From contig NZ_CP142860.1 in assembly GCF_036287215.1 (NCBI RefSeq), positions 2,232,001 to 2,296,000 on the forward strand: DNA of 64,000 nt, read 5' to 3'. Positions 33,286 through 41,412 of the stretch are shown here, one piece after another. Below the pieces are notes generated by a model. That model saw only the letters and a program-made list of their open reading frames with translations. It was not told the origin of the DNA and ran no database searches. Numbering within the stretch: the first letter of the stretch is position 1; every line of letters starts with the position of its first letter. The stretch is from Caproiciproducens sp. CPB-2 (GTDB lineage Bacteria; Bacillota; Clostridia; Oscillospirales; Acutalibacteraceae). The translations under genes and the position numbers were made by a program.

Positions 33286-33951
33286 ATGAGCAGGTTATCT
33301 TTCGGCAGACTGCCCCGGCACATTGGGATTATTCCGGACGGCAACAGACGATGGGCTGAAAAGAACGGATATGAAAAACAGGACGGCTACAAATTCGGGA
33401 TTTCACCGGGATTTGAGCTCTACAAAACCTGTCTTGAGCTCGGGATTCAGGAAATGACTTTCTACGGCTTCACCATCGACAACACGAAGCGTCCGTCCGT
33501 TCAGACAAAAGCCTTTCAGAGCGCCTGTGTGGACGCGGTCAGGAACCTTGCCAATCAGGACGCCGACCTCTTAATCGTCGGCAATACGGAGTCGCCGTTA
33601 TTCCCGAAAGAGCTTCTGCCTTATTCCAAAAGGGTGCGTTTCGGCCGAGGCCTTATGAAAGTCAATTTCCTTGTGAACTACGGATGGAACTGGGACTTAA
33701 ACTGCTCCCTGAAAAACAGCGAAGCCGGCATCGGAGGCAACATGGCAAATACGATCGCATCCTCCGATATTTCGAGAATCGATTTGATCATCCGCTGGGG
33801 AGGAAGACGCCGCCTGAGCGGCTTTCTGCCCATTCAGTCCATCTACGCGGACATTTATGTGCTGGACGAGCTGTGGCCGGATTTCAAACCCGAGCAGTTT
33901 TACCGGGCCCTTACATGGTATCAGGACCAGGATGTCACCCTCGGCGGCTGA
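33286..33951 (+). CDS. Divergent undecaprenyl diphosphate synthase-like cis-prenyltransferase
   Basis: Protein of 221 residues in the UppS fold. The first motif is nearly canonical (HIGIIPDGNRRWAEKNGY, with the catalytic Asp), FYGFTIDNTKRPSVQ replaces the usual YAFSTENWKRP, and IDLIIRWGGRRRLSGFLP replaces IRTSGEQRLSNF. The loss of the Glu in the last motif and the shorter length suggest a paralogue rather than the housekeeping enzyme. GGAGAG precedes the ATG. Divergent from gerAA and convergent with the YtaF-like gene. Product chain length and role are unknown. Confidence 0.82.
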   Translation: MSRLSFGRLPRHIGIIPDGNRRWAEKNGYEKQDGYKFGISPGFELYKTCLELGIQEMTFYGFTIDNTKRPSVQTKAFQSACVDAVRNLANQDADLLIVGNTESPLFPKELLPYSKRVRFGRGLMKVNFLVNYGWNWDLNCSLKNSEAGIGGNMANTIASSDISRIDLIIRWGGRRRLSGFLPIQSIYADIYVLDELWPDFKPEQFYRALTWYQDQDVTLGG

Positions 33952-33965
33952 TTTTCGGCACCGGA

Positions 33966-34583
33966 TCAGATCAGCATCTCAAAAATTCCGAGCGCAATGA
34001 CGATCCCGCCCGAAATCAGCGGGACAAACCGGGAAAGCGACTTCGGAATGCATCCTCTTCCCACACGGTACCCCAGGGTAATGGAAAACATACTGATCAG
34101 AAAAGTAAAAATCGTCGTGGCGCATATGTTCAGCCCCGAGATGCTCGCGCCAACACCCATGCCGAAATTATTGACGGTCAGCGCCAGAGCCAGAATTGCG
34201 GACTCTCGGACATCGATCGTTCCCGAACTGTCCAGATCCGCTTTTTCGGGGTCTTTGAGCATGGTATTGAGATTCACCTTTTCCTCCTGTCCGGCTTCGT
34301 CTTCTTCCCGCGGCTTTTTAAAGAAATCCCTGAGAAACCAAAGTCCGATGAGAATCAGGAGGATGCTGCCAAGCGTATTGGATACCGACGCGGGGAAAAA
34401 CCGGCCGATGATCCCGCCGATCCACATGGAAAGGAAGGTGCCGGCGCCCGTGATAACGGCAATCAGAAAATTAATAAAAAAATTCATTTTAATTTTCCGC
34501 ATTCCAAAGGTAATTGCCACGGTAAAATTGTCAAGGTTTGCCGACAGCGCAAATAATAATACGGATATCAGATACAAATTCAC
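33966..34583 (-). CDS. ytaF: YtaF-like sporulation membrane protein (MntP superfamily)
   Basis: Membrane protein of 205 residues with six helices in two halves, each with the family motif: FALSANLDNFTVAITFGMRK in the first and LALTVNNFGMGVGASISGLN in the second. The halves are joined by a charged loop (about 75-120). This is the pattern of YtaF, a sporulation membrane protein related to the manganese exporter MntP. It starts with GTG behind GGCGGTGA. The role in transport is inferred from the superfamily. Convergent with the UppS-like gene, 14 bases apart. Confidence 0.85.
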   Translation of the reverse strand: MNLYLISVLLFALSANLDNFTVAITFGMRKIKMNFFINFLIAVITGAGTFLSMWIGGIIGRFFPASVSNTLGSILLILIGLWFLRDFFKKPREEDEAGQEEKVNLNTMLKDPEKADLDSSGTIDVRESAILALALTVNNFGMGVGASISGLNICATTIFTFLISMFSITLGYRVGRGCIPKSLSRFVPLISGGIVIALGIFEMLI

Positions 34584-34770
34584 TCACCGCCAAAACATTA
34601 TTTCTACCATAATAATGTCGGCGGCAAATTTATGTGATTGAATTTTTTAATCGAATAATGGCTTAACAATAACTGTCAGCCGCCGTAAAGGATATCGCGG
34701 CGGTATTTCGTCAAAACTATATCTGTCCGTACCAAATCCATTTTGCGTGCGGTACAGGAGGGATGAATAA

Positions 34771-35154
34771 ATGACACACGAAGGGCATATGGATACCGAG
34801 CATTCAACGCAGTCAGCCGGTTCGGAATTTCTCCGCTGGTTTGGCAGAATGATCATTACAGCAGTCGTTCTTGCAGTCGTATCGTTTTTGACCCCGGGCT
34901 TTTCCATCCGAGGATTATGGTCATTTCTGCTTGCTGCAGTAGTCATCAGCGTGATTGACTATCTGGTGGAAAAGATGATGAAAGTGGACGCAGCTCCCTT
35001 TGGGAAAGGATTGAAAGGATTTATTATATCCGCAATTATCATCTACGTCGCACAGTTTTTAGTCCCCGGCATGAGCGTTTCGATTATCGGCGCCATTCTG
35101 GGAGCTTTGGTCATCGGCATTGTCGATGCGGTCTTTCCAGTCAGAGTCATGTAG
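34771..35154 (+). CDS. Holin-like four-helix membrane protein
   Basis: A 127-residue protein with an acidic/polar first 25 residues and four hydrophobic segments (MIITAVVLAVVSFLTPGF, FLLAAVVISVIDYLV, GFIISAIIIYVAQFLVPG, IIGAILGALVIGIVDAVF). It resembles the phage holin family IV proteins often found alone in clostridial and bacillar genomes, where no lytic role is shown. GGAGGG precedes the ATG. No phage genes surround it, so I regard it as a chromosomal membrane protein. It ends in a shared terminator. Confidence 0.75.
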   Translation: MTHEGHMDTEHSTQSAGSEFLRWFGRMIITAVVLAVVSFLTPGFSIRGLWSFLLAAVVISVIDYLVEKMMKVDAAPFGKGLKGFIISAIIIYVAQFLVPGMSVSIIGAILGALVIGIVDAVFPVRVM

Positions 35155-35182
35155 CATGGAGTAATTCCTGAAACATTTGTAA

Positions 35183-35224
35183 AGGAGGTCTGAAAAGCGA
35201 AACGCTTTCAGACCTCCGTCTTTT
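35183..35224. terminator. Bidirectional terminator overlapping the glycosyltransferase stop
   Basis: Stem GGAGGTCTGAAA / TTTCAGACCTCC followed by GTCTTTTG on the plus strand. It ends the holin-like gene, while the last codons and stop of the leftward glycosyltransferase (35208) form the other arm. Confidence 0.85.
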
Positions 35225-36464
35225 GATTTAAAAAACAATAATAATAGCCGCGGGCACTTTTTATCTCAGCCATCCCCAGACTCCCGAAAAGCGTCCTGAT
35301 GCGTTCATGCAGCTCCTCAGCCGGCGCGGTACAGACAATCTGGCCGCCGTCCTTCAGGATTCCTTTCAGGTCGCCGGCCAGTCCCTCCAGGTCGCCGATC
35401 TGGTCCATTTCGCTTTCCAGAACGATGATGTCATAGGTTCTTGAACCGAACAGGGGTACCAGAGCGTCCATATCCGCATGCGTGCAGTATTCGCAGATGG
35501 AAGAAAGGTCGGCCATGTTATCTTCCCTTCCGGAAAGATAATACAGCTTGATATCGGCCGCGCCCTTTTCCTTTAATAAATTTTTGATCTGAAGCAGGGT
35601 CGCGCCGCAGGACATGCCGATTCCCAGAATGTTTTTGCCGCTGCCGCCGTCGTAGTTCAGCACGGTCAGGAGCGTGCCGTCAATAAACGCGGCCTGCCAC
35701 GGATGGACGCCGAATTTGCTGATAAACAGGTTCAGATTTCTTTGCGCCAGATTATTTTTTGCATATTCCGCATTAAAGGTCACGGAACCGAAATGATGCA
35801 CAAACGTGTCTTTTGCCAAAATGAGTTTATAACCCGCCCTGCGGATGCGGAAGCTGATGGCGTCGTCGTCATAGGCCCCGGGATTGAAATCCTCGTCAAA
35901 TCCTCCCAGCTCCTTCTGCAGGCTCGTGCGGAACAGGCAGGTGTAGGTGACAAGCTTCATCTTCTCTTCCCAGAGGCACGGGTTGCTCATGTTGTACGCC
36001 TGAGCCATCCGCTGCATTTCCGGGATCGACTGATAGGGAAGGTCCACCTGCTGCCCGTTGGAGGACGCGCTGCACACCGGCACGACCATCCCGATTTTTT
36101 CATCCGATTCCATACAGGCGATCAGGTTGTCAAGCCAGTGGGCGGTAACGACAATGTCGTTGCTCAGATTCAGGGTATATTTTCCCTGTGCGATTCTGAA
36201 CCCGCAGTTGACTGCTTTGTCCACCCCGACATTTTCGGGGAAACTGATTTTTTTGCTGTTGGGCAGGCTGTTGAAGAACTCTTCCGTCCCGTCCGTGGAG
36301 CCGTTATTGACGGTAATCAGCTCAAAATCGATATGGGAGGTATATTGGAACAGGCTTTCCACACACAGCTTCGTATAACTGAGATGATTGTAGGCGAGCA
36401 GGACAACGCTCACGGCCGGCGTGTGCCGGTCTTCCGATTTTGCTGGTACAGGTTCCGTATTCAT
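35208..36464 (-). CDS. Family 2 glycosyltransferase with C-terminal methyltransferase-like domain
   Basis: A 418-residue protein. The N-terminal GT-A domain (about 15-260) begins VSVVLLAYNHLSYTKLCVES and contains VNNGSTDGTEEFFNSL, LNLSNDIVV in the DxD position and FDEDFNPGAYDDDAISFRI. The C-terminal 150 residues look like a Rossmann fold with ILGIGMSCGATLLQIKNLL and IIVLESEMDQIGDLEGLAG, similar to a SAM-dependent methyltransferase but not certain. The start at 36464 avoids overlap with rfbH. It is the last gene of the glycosylation island and probably transfers a sugar to protein or glycan. Confidence 0.85.
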   Translation of the reverse strand: MNTEPVPAKSEDRHTPAVSVVLLAYNHLSYTKLCVESLFQYTSHIDFELITVNNGSTDGTEEFFNSLPNSKKISFPENVGVDKAVNCGFRIAQGKYTLNLSNDIVVTAHWLDNLIACMESDEKIGMVVPVCSASSNGQQVDLPYQSIPEMQRMAQAYNMSNPCLWEEKMKLVTYTCLFRTSLQKELGGFDEDFNPGAYDDDAISFRIRRAGYKLILAKDTFVHHFGSVTFNAEYAKNNLAQRNLNLFISKFGVHPWQAAFIDGTLLTVLNYDGGSGKNILGIGMSCGATLLQIKNLLKEKGAADIKLYYLSGREDNMADLSSICEYCTHADMDALVPLFGSRTYDIIVLESEMDQIGDLEGLAGDLKGILKDGGQIVCTAPAEELHERIRTLFGSLGMAEIKSARGYYYCFLNQKTEV

Positions 36465-36495
36465 CACCGCTTTCTTGTGCCGGTCCCGGCTGAAA

Positions 36496-37821
36496 TCAGG
36501 ACATAAACCGGTCGATCGTCCGGATAACATACTCGATCATTGCGTCGCTCAGCCCCGGATACACGCCGATAAAAAAGGTGTTGAGAAGAACATCGTCCGT
36601 GTGCTCCAGGCTGCCGCAGACCCGGTGACGGATATTCCGGTAGCCGGGGTGGCGTAAAATATTCCCCGCAAACAGCATCCGCGTTTCGATCTGGTTTTCC
36701 TCCAGAAACCGCACAATATCCCTGCGGGAAAACGCGGCTTCCTTTCTGACCGTCAGCGGCAGGGCGAACCACGAGGGGTCGGCCTTCGGCAGAGAGCGCG
36801 GCAGCAGAAAGCTGTCCTGATATTTTTCCAGCGCGCGGTACAGCCGCCGGAAATTCCGCTTCCGCTTTTCGCTGAAGGACGGCAGCTTTTTCAGCTGTTC
36901 GATCCCCATGGCGCACTGAATGTCCAGCGGCTTCAGATTGTAGCCGATATTGCCGTATACATATTTGTGGTCGTAGCCGTACGGCAGGCTTTCATAGGTG
37001 TGGTCGAACCGATGGCCGCAGGCGCCGTTGGGGTTCTGTTCGCCCGTGCGGCAAAAGCAGTCCCGTCCCCAGTCGCGCAGGGACAGGGCCTGACGGTACA
37101 GGTCGAGGCGGTTGGTCAGCACCGCGCCCCCCTCCCCCATGGTGATATGGTGGGCGGCGTAAAAGCTGTAGGTCGAAAAATCGCCGAAGGTACCGCAGAG
37201 CTTCCCGTCGTAACGGGAATCCAGCGCGTCGCAGGTGTCCTCAATGACATAGAGATCATACCGGCGGGCAAAGTCCATGACCGCGTCCATCTGCGCGGGG
37301 TTGCCGAGCGTGTGGGCCAGCACAACCGCGCGGGTAAGGTCCGACCTTGCGTCTTCGAGCCGGCCGGCGTCCAGATTATAGGTTCCCTCCTCAACATCGA
37401 CAAAGACGGGGACAAGCCCGTTTTGCAGGAGGGGATTCAGCGTAGTGGGAAAGGCAAGCGCCGGTGTAATCACTTCGTCCCCCGGCCCGAGCGGATTTTC
37501 CAGCCGGGGCGAGCACAGCGCCCCGACCGCGACCAAATTGGCGGACGACCCGGAATTGACAACCAGCCCGTACCGCATCCCGGTATAGGAAAGGAACTGT
37601 GTGAGAAACTCTTTGCCCTTCGGTCCCAGCGTCAGCCAAAAGTCCAGCACGCTGTCCACCATGGCCTGCATTTCCTTTTCGTCAAATACCCTGCCGGAAT
37701 AATGCACCCTTGTTTTTCCCGGGACAAACGGTCTGTCCTGTTCCCTGAGCTCATAAATACGGGCGACACGGTCGAGGATTTCCTGCCGGAACTTTTGCTC
37801 CGCTTCCATACGCTCCTCCAT
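36496..37821 (-). CDS. rfbH: RfbH/E1-type CDP-4-dehydro-6-deoxyglucose 3-dehydratase
   Basis: PMP- and [2Fe-2S]-dependent dehydratase removing the 3-hydroxyl of CDP-4-keto-6-deoxyglucose, 441 residues in the DegT/DnrJ fold. Decisive features: the PLP lysine is replaced by His in SFYAAHHITMGEGG (His224/225), and the cluster Cys pattern is present as Cys197, then Cys255 and Cys257 (DCFC) and Cys268, close to the E1 motif CX57CX1CX7C. The partner reductase E3 is not in this window. It lies 1 base after a second DegT-type gene. Substrate agrees with the rfbF-rfbG genes upstream. Confidence 0.93.
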   Translation of the reverse strand: MEERMEAEQKFRQEILDRVARIYELREQDRPFVPGKTRVHYSGRVFDEKEMQAMVDSVLDFWLTLGPKGKEFLTQFLSYTGMRYGLVVNSGSSANLVAVGALCSPRLENPLGPGDEVITPALAFPTTLNPLLQNGLVPVFVDVEEGTYNLDAGRLEDARSDLTRAVVLAHTLGNPAQMDAVMDFARRYDLYVIEDTCDALDSRYDGKLCGTFGDFSTYSFYAAHHITMGEGGAVLTNRLDLYRQALSLRDWGRDCFCRTGEQNPNGACGHRFDHTYESLPYGYDHKYVYGNIGYNLKPLDIQCAMGIEQLKKLPSFSEKRKRNFRRLYRALEKYQDSFLLPRSLPKADPSWFALPLTVRKEAAFSRRDIVRFLEENQIETRMLFAGNILRHPGYRNIRHRVCGSLEHTDDVLLNTFFIGVYPGLSDAMIEYVIRTIDRFMS

Positions 37822-37822
37822 A

Positions 37823-38932
37823 TCAGCCCCCCCGCATCAGCCCCGTCAGGCTGGAACACACGAAATCGATATCGTCTTCTTCCAGATTTGCCGCCGACGG
37901 CAGGGAGATCCCGCGTTTTTCCACCAGCGCCGCGACCGGGTTTTCAAAGCGCTGTTTGTAGACGGGGAAGCGGCTCATCTGCGGAAATCCGGGACGCGCA
38001 TGGATGTTCAGCTTCCTTAGCCCGGCGAGGATTTCGTCCCTGTCCGCCGTTACCGAATCCTCCAGCAGAAGGGAGGGATAGCAGTAATTGCTTCTGCAGC
38101 CCGGCTTTTCCCGGACGATTTTCAGGCCCTTCACATCCTTCAGACGGGTATCGTACCAGTCGAAAATCCGCCTTTTTTTCGCAATCAGCTCTTCTACACG
38201 TTCCAGCTGCGCAAGGGCGAGCGACGCGGAAACATTGCTCATGACATATTCAAAGCCCAGAAGATCCGACCAGAAAACAGCCTCGCGGTCGGTGCGGCCC
38301 ATGTCGGCCAGAAGCTTTGCGCGCTGGTAGACGTCCTCGTTGTCGGTCAGAAGCACGCCGCCTTCCCCGCTGACCGTCATCTTTGCGCCCTGAAAGCTGA
38401 AGCACGCGGCGTCGCCGAAGCCGCCGACCGGTTTCCCGTGGTACTGCGCCCCAACCGCGGGCGCGGCGTCCTCTATGACAAAGAGGCCGTATTCCTTCGC
38501 GATGCCCATGATCTCATCCATTTCGGCGGGGTGCCCGAACGTGTGCACCAGCATGACGGCCTTTGTCTTTTTCGTAACGGCCTTTCGGATACACGCCGGA
38601 TCGATCGTCCAGGTGTCGGGGTCGATGTCCACAAAAACGCAGTCCGCGCCGGTATAGGAAACGGCGTACGCCGTCGCCACCCAGCTGAAATCGGTGACGA
38701 TCACTTCATCCCCCGCTTTCAGCCCTACGGCGGCCGCGGCAAGGTGCAGCGCATGGGTGCAGCAGTGGGTCGCAATGGCGTATTTGACCCCGACGTAATC
38801 CGCGAACGCTCTTTCCAGCTTTCTGATGTACCCGTCGAAATTTTCGTACCATCCGTTCCGGACCGCGTCCGTGACGTAGGCCACCTCTTTTTCCGTAATG
38901 GACGGCCCCGCAAAGCTGATTTTTTTCCTCAA
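37823..38932 (-). CDS. DegT/DnrJ-type nucleotide-sugar aminotransferase
   Basis: PLP-dependent sugar aminotransferase of 369 residues. Unlike its neighbour it keeps the catalytic lysine (Lys184 in SFQGAKMTVSGEGG). Other family marks are FAGPSITEKEVAYVTDAVRNGWYEN (N-terminal part), THCCTHALHLAAAAVGLK and VIEDAAPAVGAQYHGKPVG. It should transfer an amino group from glutamate to a keto-sugar, so the final sugar may carry an amino group that the adjacent acetyltransferase could modify. Position of amination cannot be told. Confidence 0.9.
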   Translation of the reverse strand: MRKKISFAGPSITEKEVAYVTDAVRNGWYENFDGYIRKLERAFADYVGVKYAIATHCCTHALHLAAAAVGLKAGDEVIVTDFSWVATAYAVSYTGADCVFVDIDPDTWTIDPACIRKAVTKKTKAVMLVHTFGHPAEMDEIMGIAKEYGLFVIEDAAPAVGAQYHGKPVGGFGDAACFSFQGAKMTVSGEGGVLLTDNEDVYQRAKLLADMGRTDREAVFWSDLLGFEYVMSNVSASLALAQLERVEELIAKKRRIFDWYDTRLKDVKGLKIVREKPGCRSNYCYPSLLLEDSVTADRDEILAGLRKLNIHARPGFPQMSRFPVYKQRFENPVAALVEKRGISLPSAANLEEDDIDFVCSSLTGLMRGG

Positions 38933-38945
38933 GGCAAATCCTCCT

Positions 38946-39641
38946 TCAAATGGGAATGGTATCGTTTTGCCGCTTCCATTTTTTGATATCGAGCTTCATT
39001 TGCATATAATGCTTTTCCGCCCGCTGGTGGCGTTTGGTTTTCGATTCCGACCAGGATTCGCCCCGCGCCGTGAAAGCCCGGTAAAGGGGAATGTCCCCCG
39101 AGGGATAAAAGCCGTTTCTCCTGTAAAAGGCGATTGCCCGCGTATTGTCGGACAATACGCGCAGCCGCACCTGCCGGAGCTTCAATTTGCGCAGGCCCCA
39201 GCGGATCAGCGTATTCAGCGCAAACGCCATCATCCCCGGATATCCGATTTTCAGCCCCCGGACGACGGCGTCGATTTCACTGGAGCGGCGGCGGTAGTCA
39301 AAAGACGAAAAGCCGATATGCCCCACCCTCGCGCCATCCGCGGCTACGATCAGGAACAGGACCCGGTCATCCCGCGCGATAATCCCGTCCAGCCATTTTT
39401 CGGTGCTCCCGGCGGTCGCTTCGAATTGAGTCGGGGACATATGGGGATTTTCATTCCGCCATCCGGCAAACAGGGCGGCGCAGTCCGGAACCGCATAGCG
39501 GTACTCCTTTGTGACGGGACGCAGGTATCCCTGAATGATTCCGTGCCGGTCATAGACGGGAAGATAGAGAAACGGCTCGTAGGGGCTGATCCGTTTGACC
39601 GCGTCCAATGTTTTTTTCACATACTTTTTATAATGGCGCAT
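38946..39641 (-). CDS. GNAT-family acetyltransferase of the CDP-sugar cluster
   Basis: Acetyltransferase of 231 residues. The GNAT core is in the second half: VAADGARVGHIGFSSFDYRR, DAVVRGLKIGYPGMMAFALN and LRVLSDNTRAIAFYRRNGFY (the usual acceptor/CoA helix). An N-terminal extension of about 90 residues precedes it. Two ATGs lie two codons apart at 39647 and 39641; GGGGGAGG favours the latter. It overlaps the TPP enzyme gene by 14 bases. A sugar N-acetyltransferase acting on the aminotransferase product is the natural inference. Confidence 0.82.
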   Translation of the reverse strand: MRHYKKYVKKTLDAVKRISPYEPFLYLPVYDRHGIIQGYLRPVTKEYRYAVPDCAALFAGWRNENPHMSPTQFEATAGSTEKWLDGIIARDDRVLFLIVAADGARVGHIGFSSFDYRRRSSEIDAVVRGLKIGYPGMMAFALNTLIRWGLRKLKLRQVRLRVLSDNTRAIAFYRRNGFYPSGDIPLYRAFTARGESWSESKTKRHQRAEKHYMQMKLDIKKWKRQNDTIPI

Positions 39642-41394
39642 CGTCATTCCCTCCCCCGCCGTCATAGAGTCCGATCAGCATATTTTCAGCAAGCTCCGTC
39701 CGCGGCAGCAGCGGTTCCTGATCTTCGATGGGCCGGTTGACGGACAGCTTCGGCCACACCTGCGTATCCTGTTCGAGCCGGATATCGATCAGGACGGGGT
39801 CGTTGGATTCCAGCAGGGGCCGGACGGCGAAAAGCTCCTCCGGTGTTTCCACCCGGACGCCCGCGATGCCGTAGGCTTTTGCGATTCTGCAAAACTCCGG
39901 GGCCTCGTAATCCTTCACGGTGGCACAGAAGCGGTTTTCAAAATACTGCTCCTGAAAATGGCGGATCATCCCCAGGCAGCGGTTGTTCATAACGATGATC
40001 TTCACGGGGATACGGTTCCGCTTGACGGTCTCCAATTCCTGAATGTTCATCTGCAGCCCGCCGTCCCCGTTGATGGAAAGGACGGCTCCCCCGCTTCGCT
40101 TTCCGAAGCTTGCGCCGATCGCCGCCGGCAGGGAAAAGCCCATCGCTCCCATTCCCCCGGAAATCAGCATCCGCTGTCCTTTCCGAACGGTCATGGACTG
40201 CGCCGCCCACATCTGGTTCTGCCCGACGTCAAGACAGAGGATGTCGTTTTCCCCCGTCATGGCGGAAATCCTGGAAAGGATATAATTGGGGTCCGGCATT
40301 TCCGGCTTCTCCACAAATGGGTAACGCTTCCTGTAGCCCTTCACGCGCTCGATCCACGGGCCGTAAGCGTACTCCCCTTCGGGAATCTGATGAATGTGCC
40401 CCCGCATTTCCGCAAGGAACCGCCCCGCGTCCATGGCAACGGCAACCTCATCCTCTTTGACTTTTCTGCTCAGCTCGTTCCCGTCGATATCCACCCGGAT
40501 CAGCCGGGCCCCGCGCGCGAAGCTGCTCACGTTTGTGCCGGTCTGGCGGGTGTCCAGCCTTGTGCCGAGCGCGAGGATCAGGTCGCTGTTGGCAATAGCC
40601 AGATTGGCGCAGCGGTTGCCGTACACACCGATCATCCCGAAATAATTGTCGTGGGTGCCGTCGTACGCGTCGCGTCCCATCAGCGAGCTGACCACCGGGA
40701 TTCCCGTCGTCTCGGCAAAGCGGCTGAAAAGCTCCTGGGCGCAGGAAAGCCGCACCCCTCCGCCGGCCAGCAGAACCGGCCTGCGGGCACGGCGGAAATA
40801 CTCCACAACCTTTTCGGGGCTGAACGAATCGGCCGTTTCTCCGGCTGCCTCGTATCCCTCAAGGGCGCGGGCATCCACCTCCGCCCGCTGGACGTCCATC
40901 GGGATATCCAGCAAAACGGGGCCCTTCCTGCCGGAATTGGCGATATGAACCGCCTTTTCCAGCTCATAACGGATTTTTCGGGGGTCCGTGATGCGCACGG
41001 CGTATTTGACAATCGGTGCGGCAACGCTGACAATATCGGTTTCCTGAAAGCCCCTCTGCCGGATGGGAAGGTCCCCCTTGTATTCGTAGGTGTTTACCTG
41101 ACCGGTCAGGTAAAGGCAAGGGATGGAATCGAAATATGCGCTGCCGATCCCCGTGATCAGATTGGTGGCGCCGGGGCCGCTGGTCGCGACCGCCACGCCG
41201 ATGTCGTTGCGTACTCTCGCGTAGCCCTCCGCGGCAAAAGCGGCTCCCTGCTCGTTGCAGGCGGCGATAAACCGGAGGTCGCCGCGCCGGTACAGGGAAT
41301 CCACCAGATGGGTCACGGCGCCGCCCTGATAGCCGAACACATAAGTACAGCCGTATTCCGCCAAAAACTCCGCGATATAATCGGACAGCTTCAA
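39628..41394 (-). CDS. Thiamine-diphosphate-dependent enzyme, acetolactate synthase-like (YerE-like candidate)
   Basis: A 588-residue ThDP enzyme in the acetohydroxyacid synthase family. The activating Glu48 is in CNEQGAAFAAEGYARV, the ThDP/Mg motif is INGDGGLQMNIQEL with Asn in KIIVMNNRCLGM, and a central FAD/ADP-type domain lies at about 190-340. It sits between rfbG and sugar-modifying genes, far from branched-chain amino-acid genes. In Yersinia the related YerE adds a two-carbon unit from pyruvate to CDP-3,6-dideoxy-4-keto-glucose, making the branched sugar yersiniose. That assignment is inference; ordinary acetolactate synthase remains possible. Confidence 0.8.
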   Translation of the reverse strand: MKLSDYIAEFLAEYGCTYVFGYQGGAVTHLVDSLYRRGDLRFIAACNEQGAAFAAEGYARVRNDIGVAVATSGPGATNLITGIGSAYFDSIPCLYLTGQVNTYEYKGDLPIRQRGFQETDIVSVAAPIVKYAVRITDPRKIRYELEKAVHIANSGRKGPVLLDIPMDVQRAEVDARALEGYEAAGETADSFSPEKVVEYFRRARRPVLLAGGGVRLSCAQELFSRFAETTGIPVVSSLMGRDAYDGTHDNYFGMIGVYGNRCANLAIANSDLILALGTRLDTRQTGTNVSSFARGARLIRVDIDGNELSRKVKEDEVAVAMDAGRFLAEMRGHIHQIPEGEYAYGPWIERVKGYRKRYPFVEKPEMPDPNYILSRISAMTGENDILCLDVGQNQMWAAQSMTVRKGQRMLISGGMGAMGFSLPAAIGASFGKRSGGAVLSINGDGGLQMNIQELETVKRNRIPVKIIVMNNRCLGMIRHFQEQYFENRFCATVKDYEAPEFCRIAKAYGIAGVRVETPEELFAVRPLLESNDPVLIDIRLEQDTQVWPKLSVNRPIEDQEPLLPRTELAENMLIGLYDGGGGNDDAPL

Positions 41395-41412
41395 AGCAGC
41401 CTCACCTCCCCG

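Noticed and set aside
34771-35154. Prophage remnant suggested by a holin-like protein
   Set aside because: No endolysin, tail, integrase or attachment site nearby; such genes occur alone in related chromosomes.
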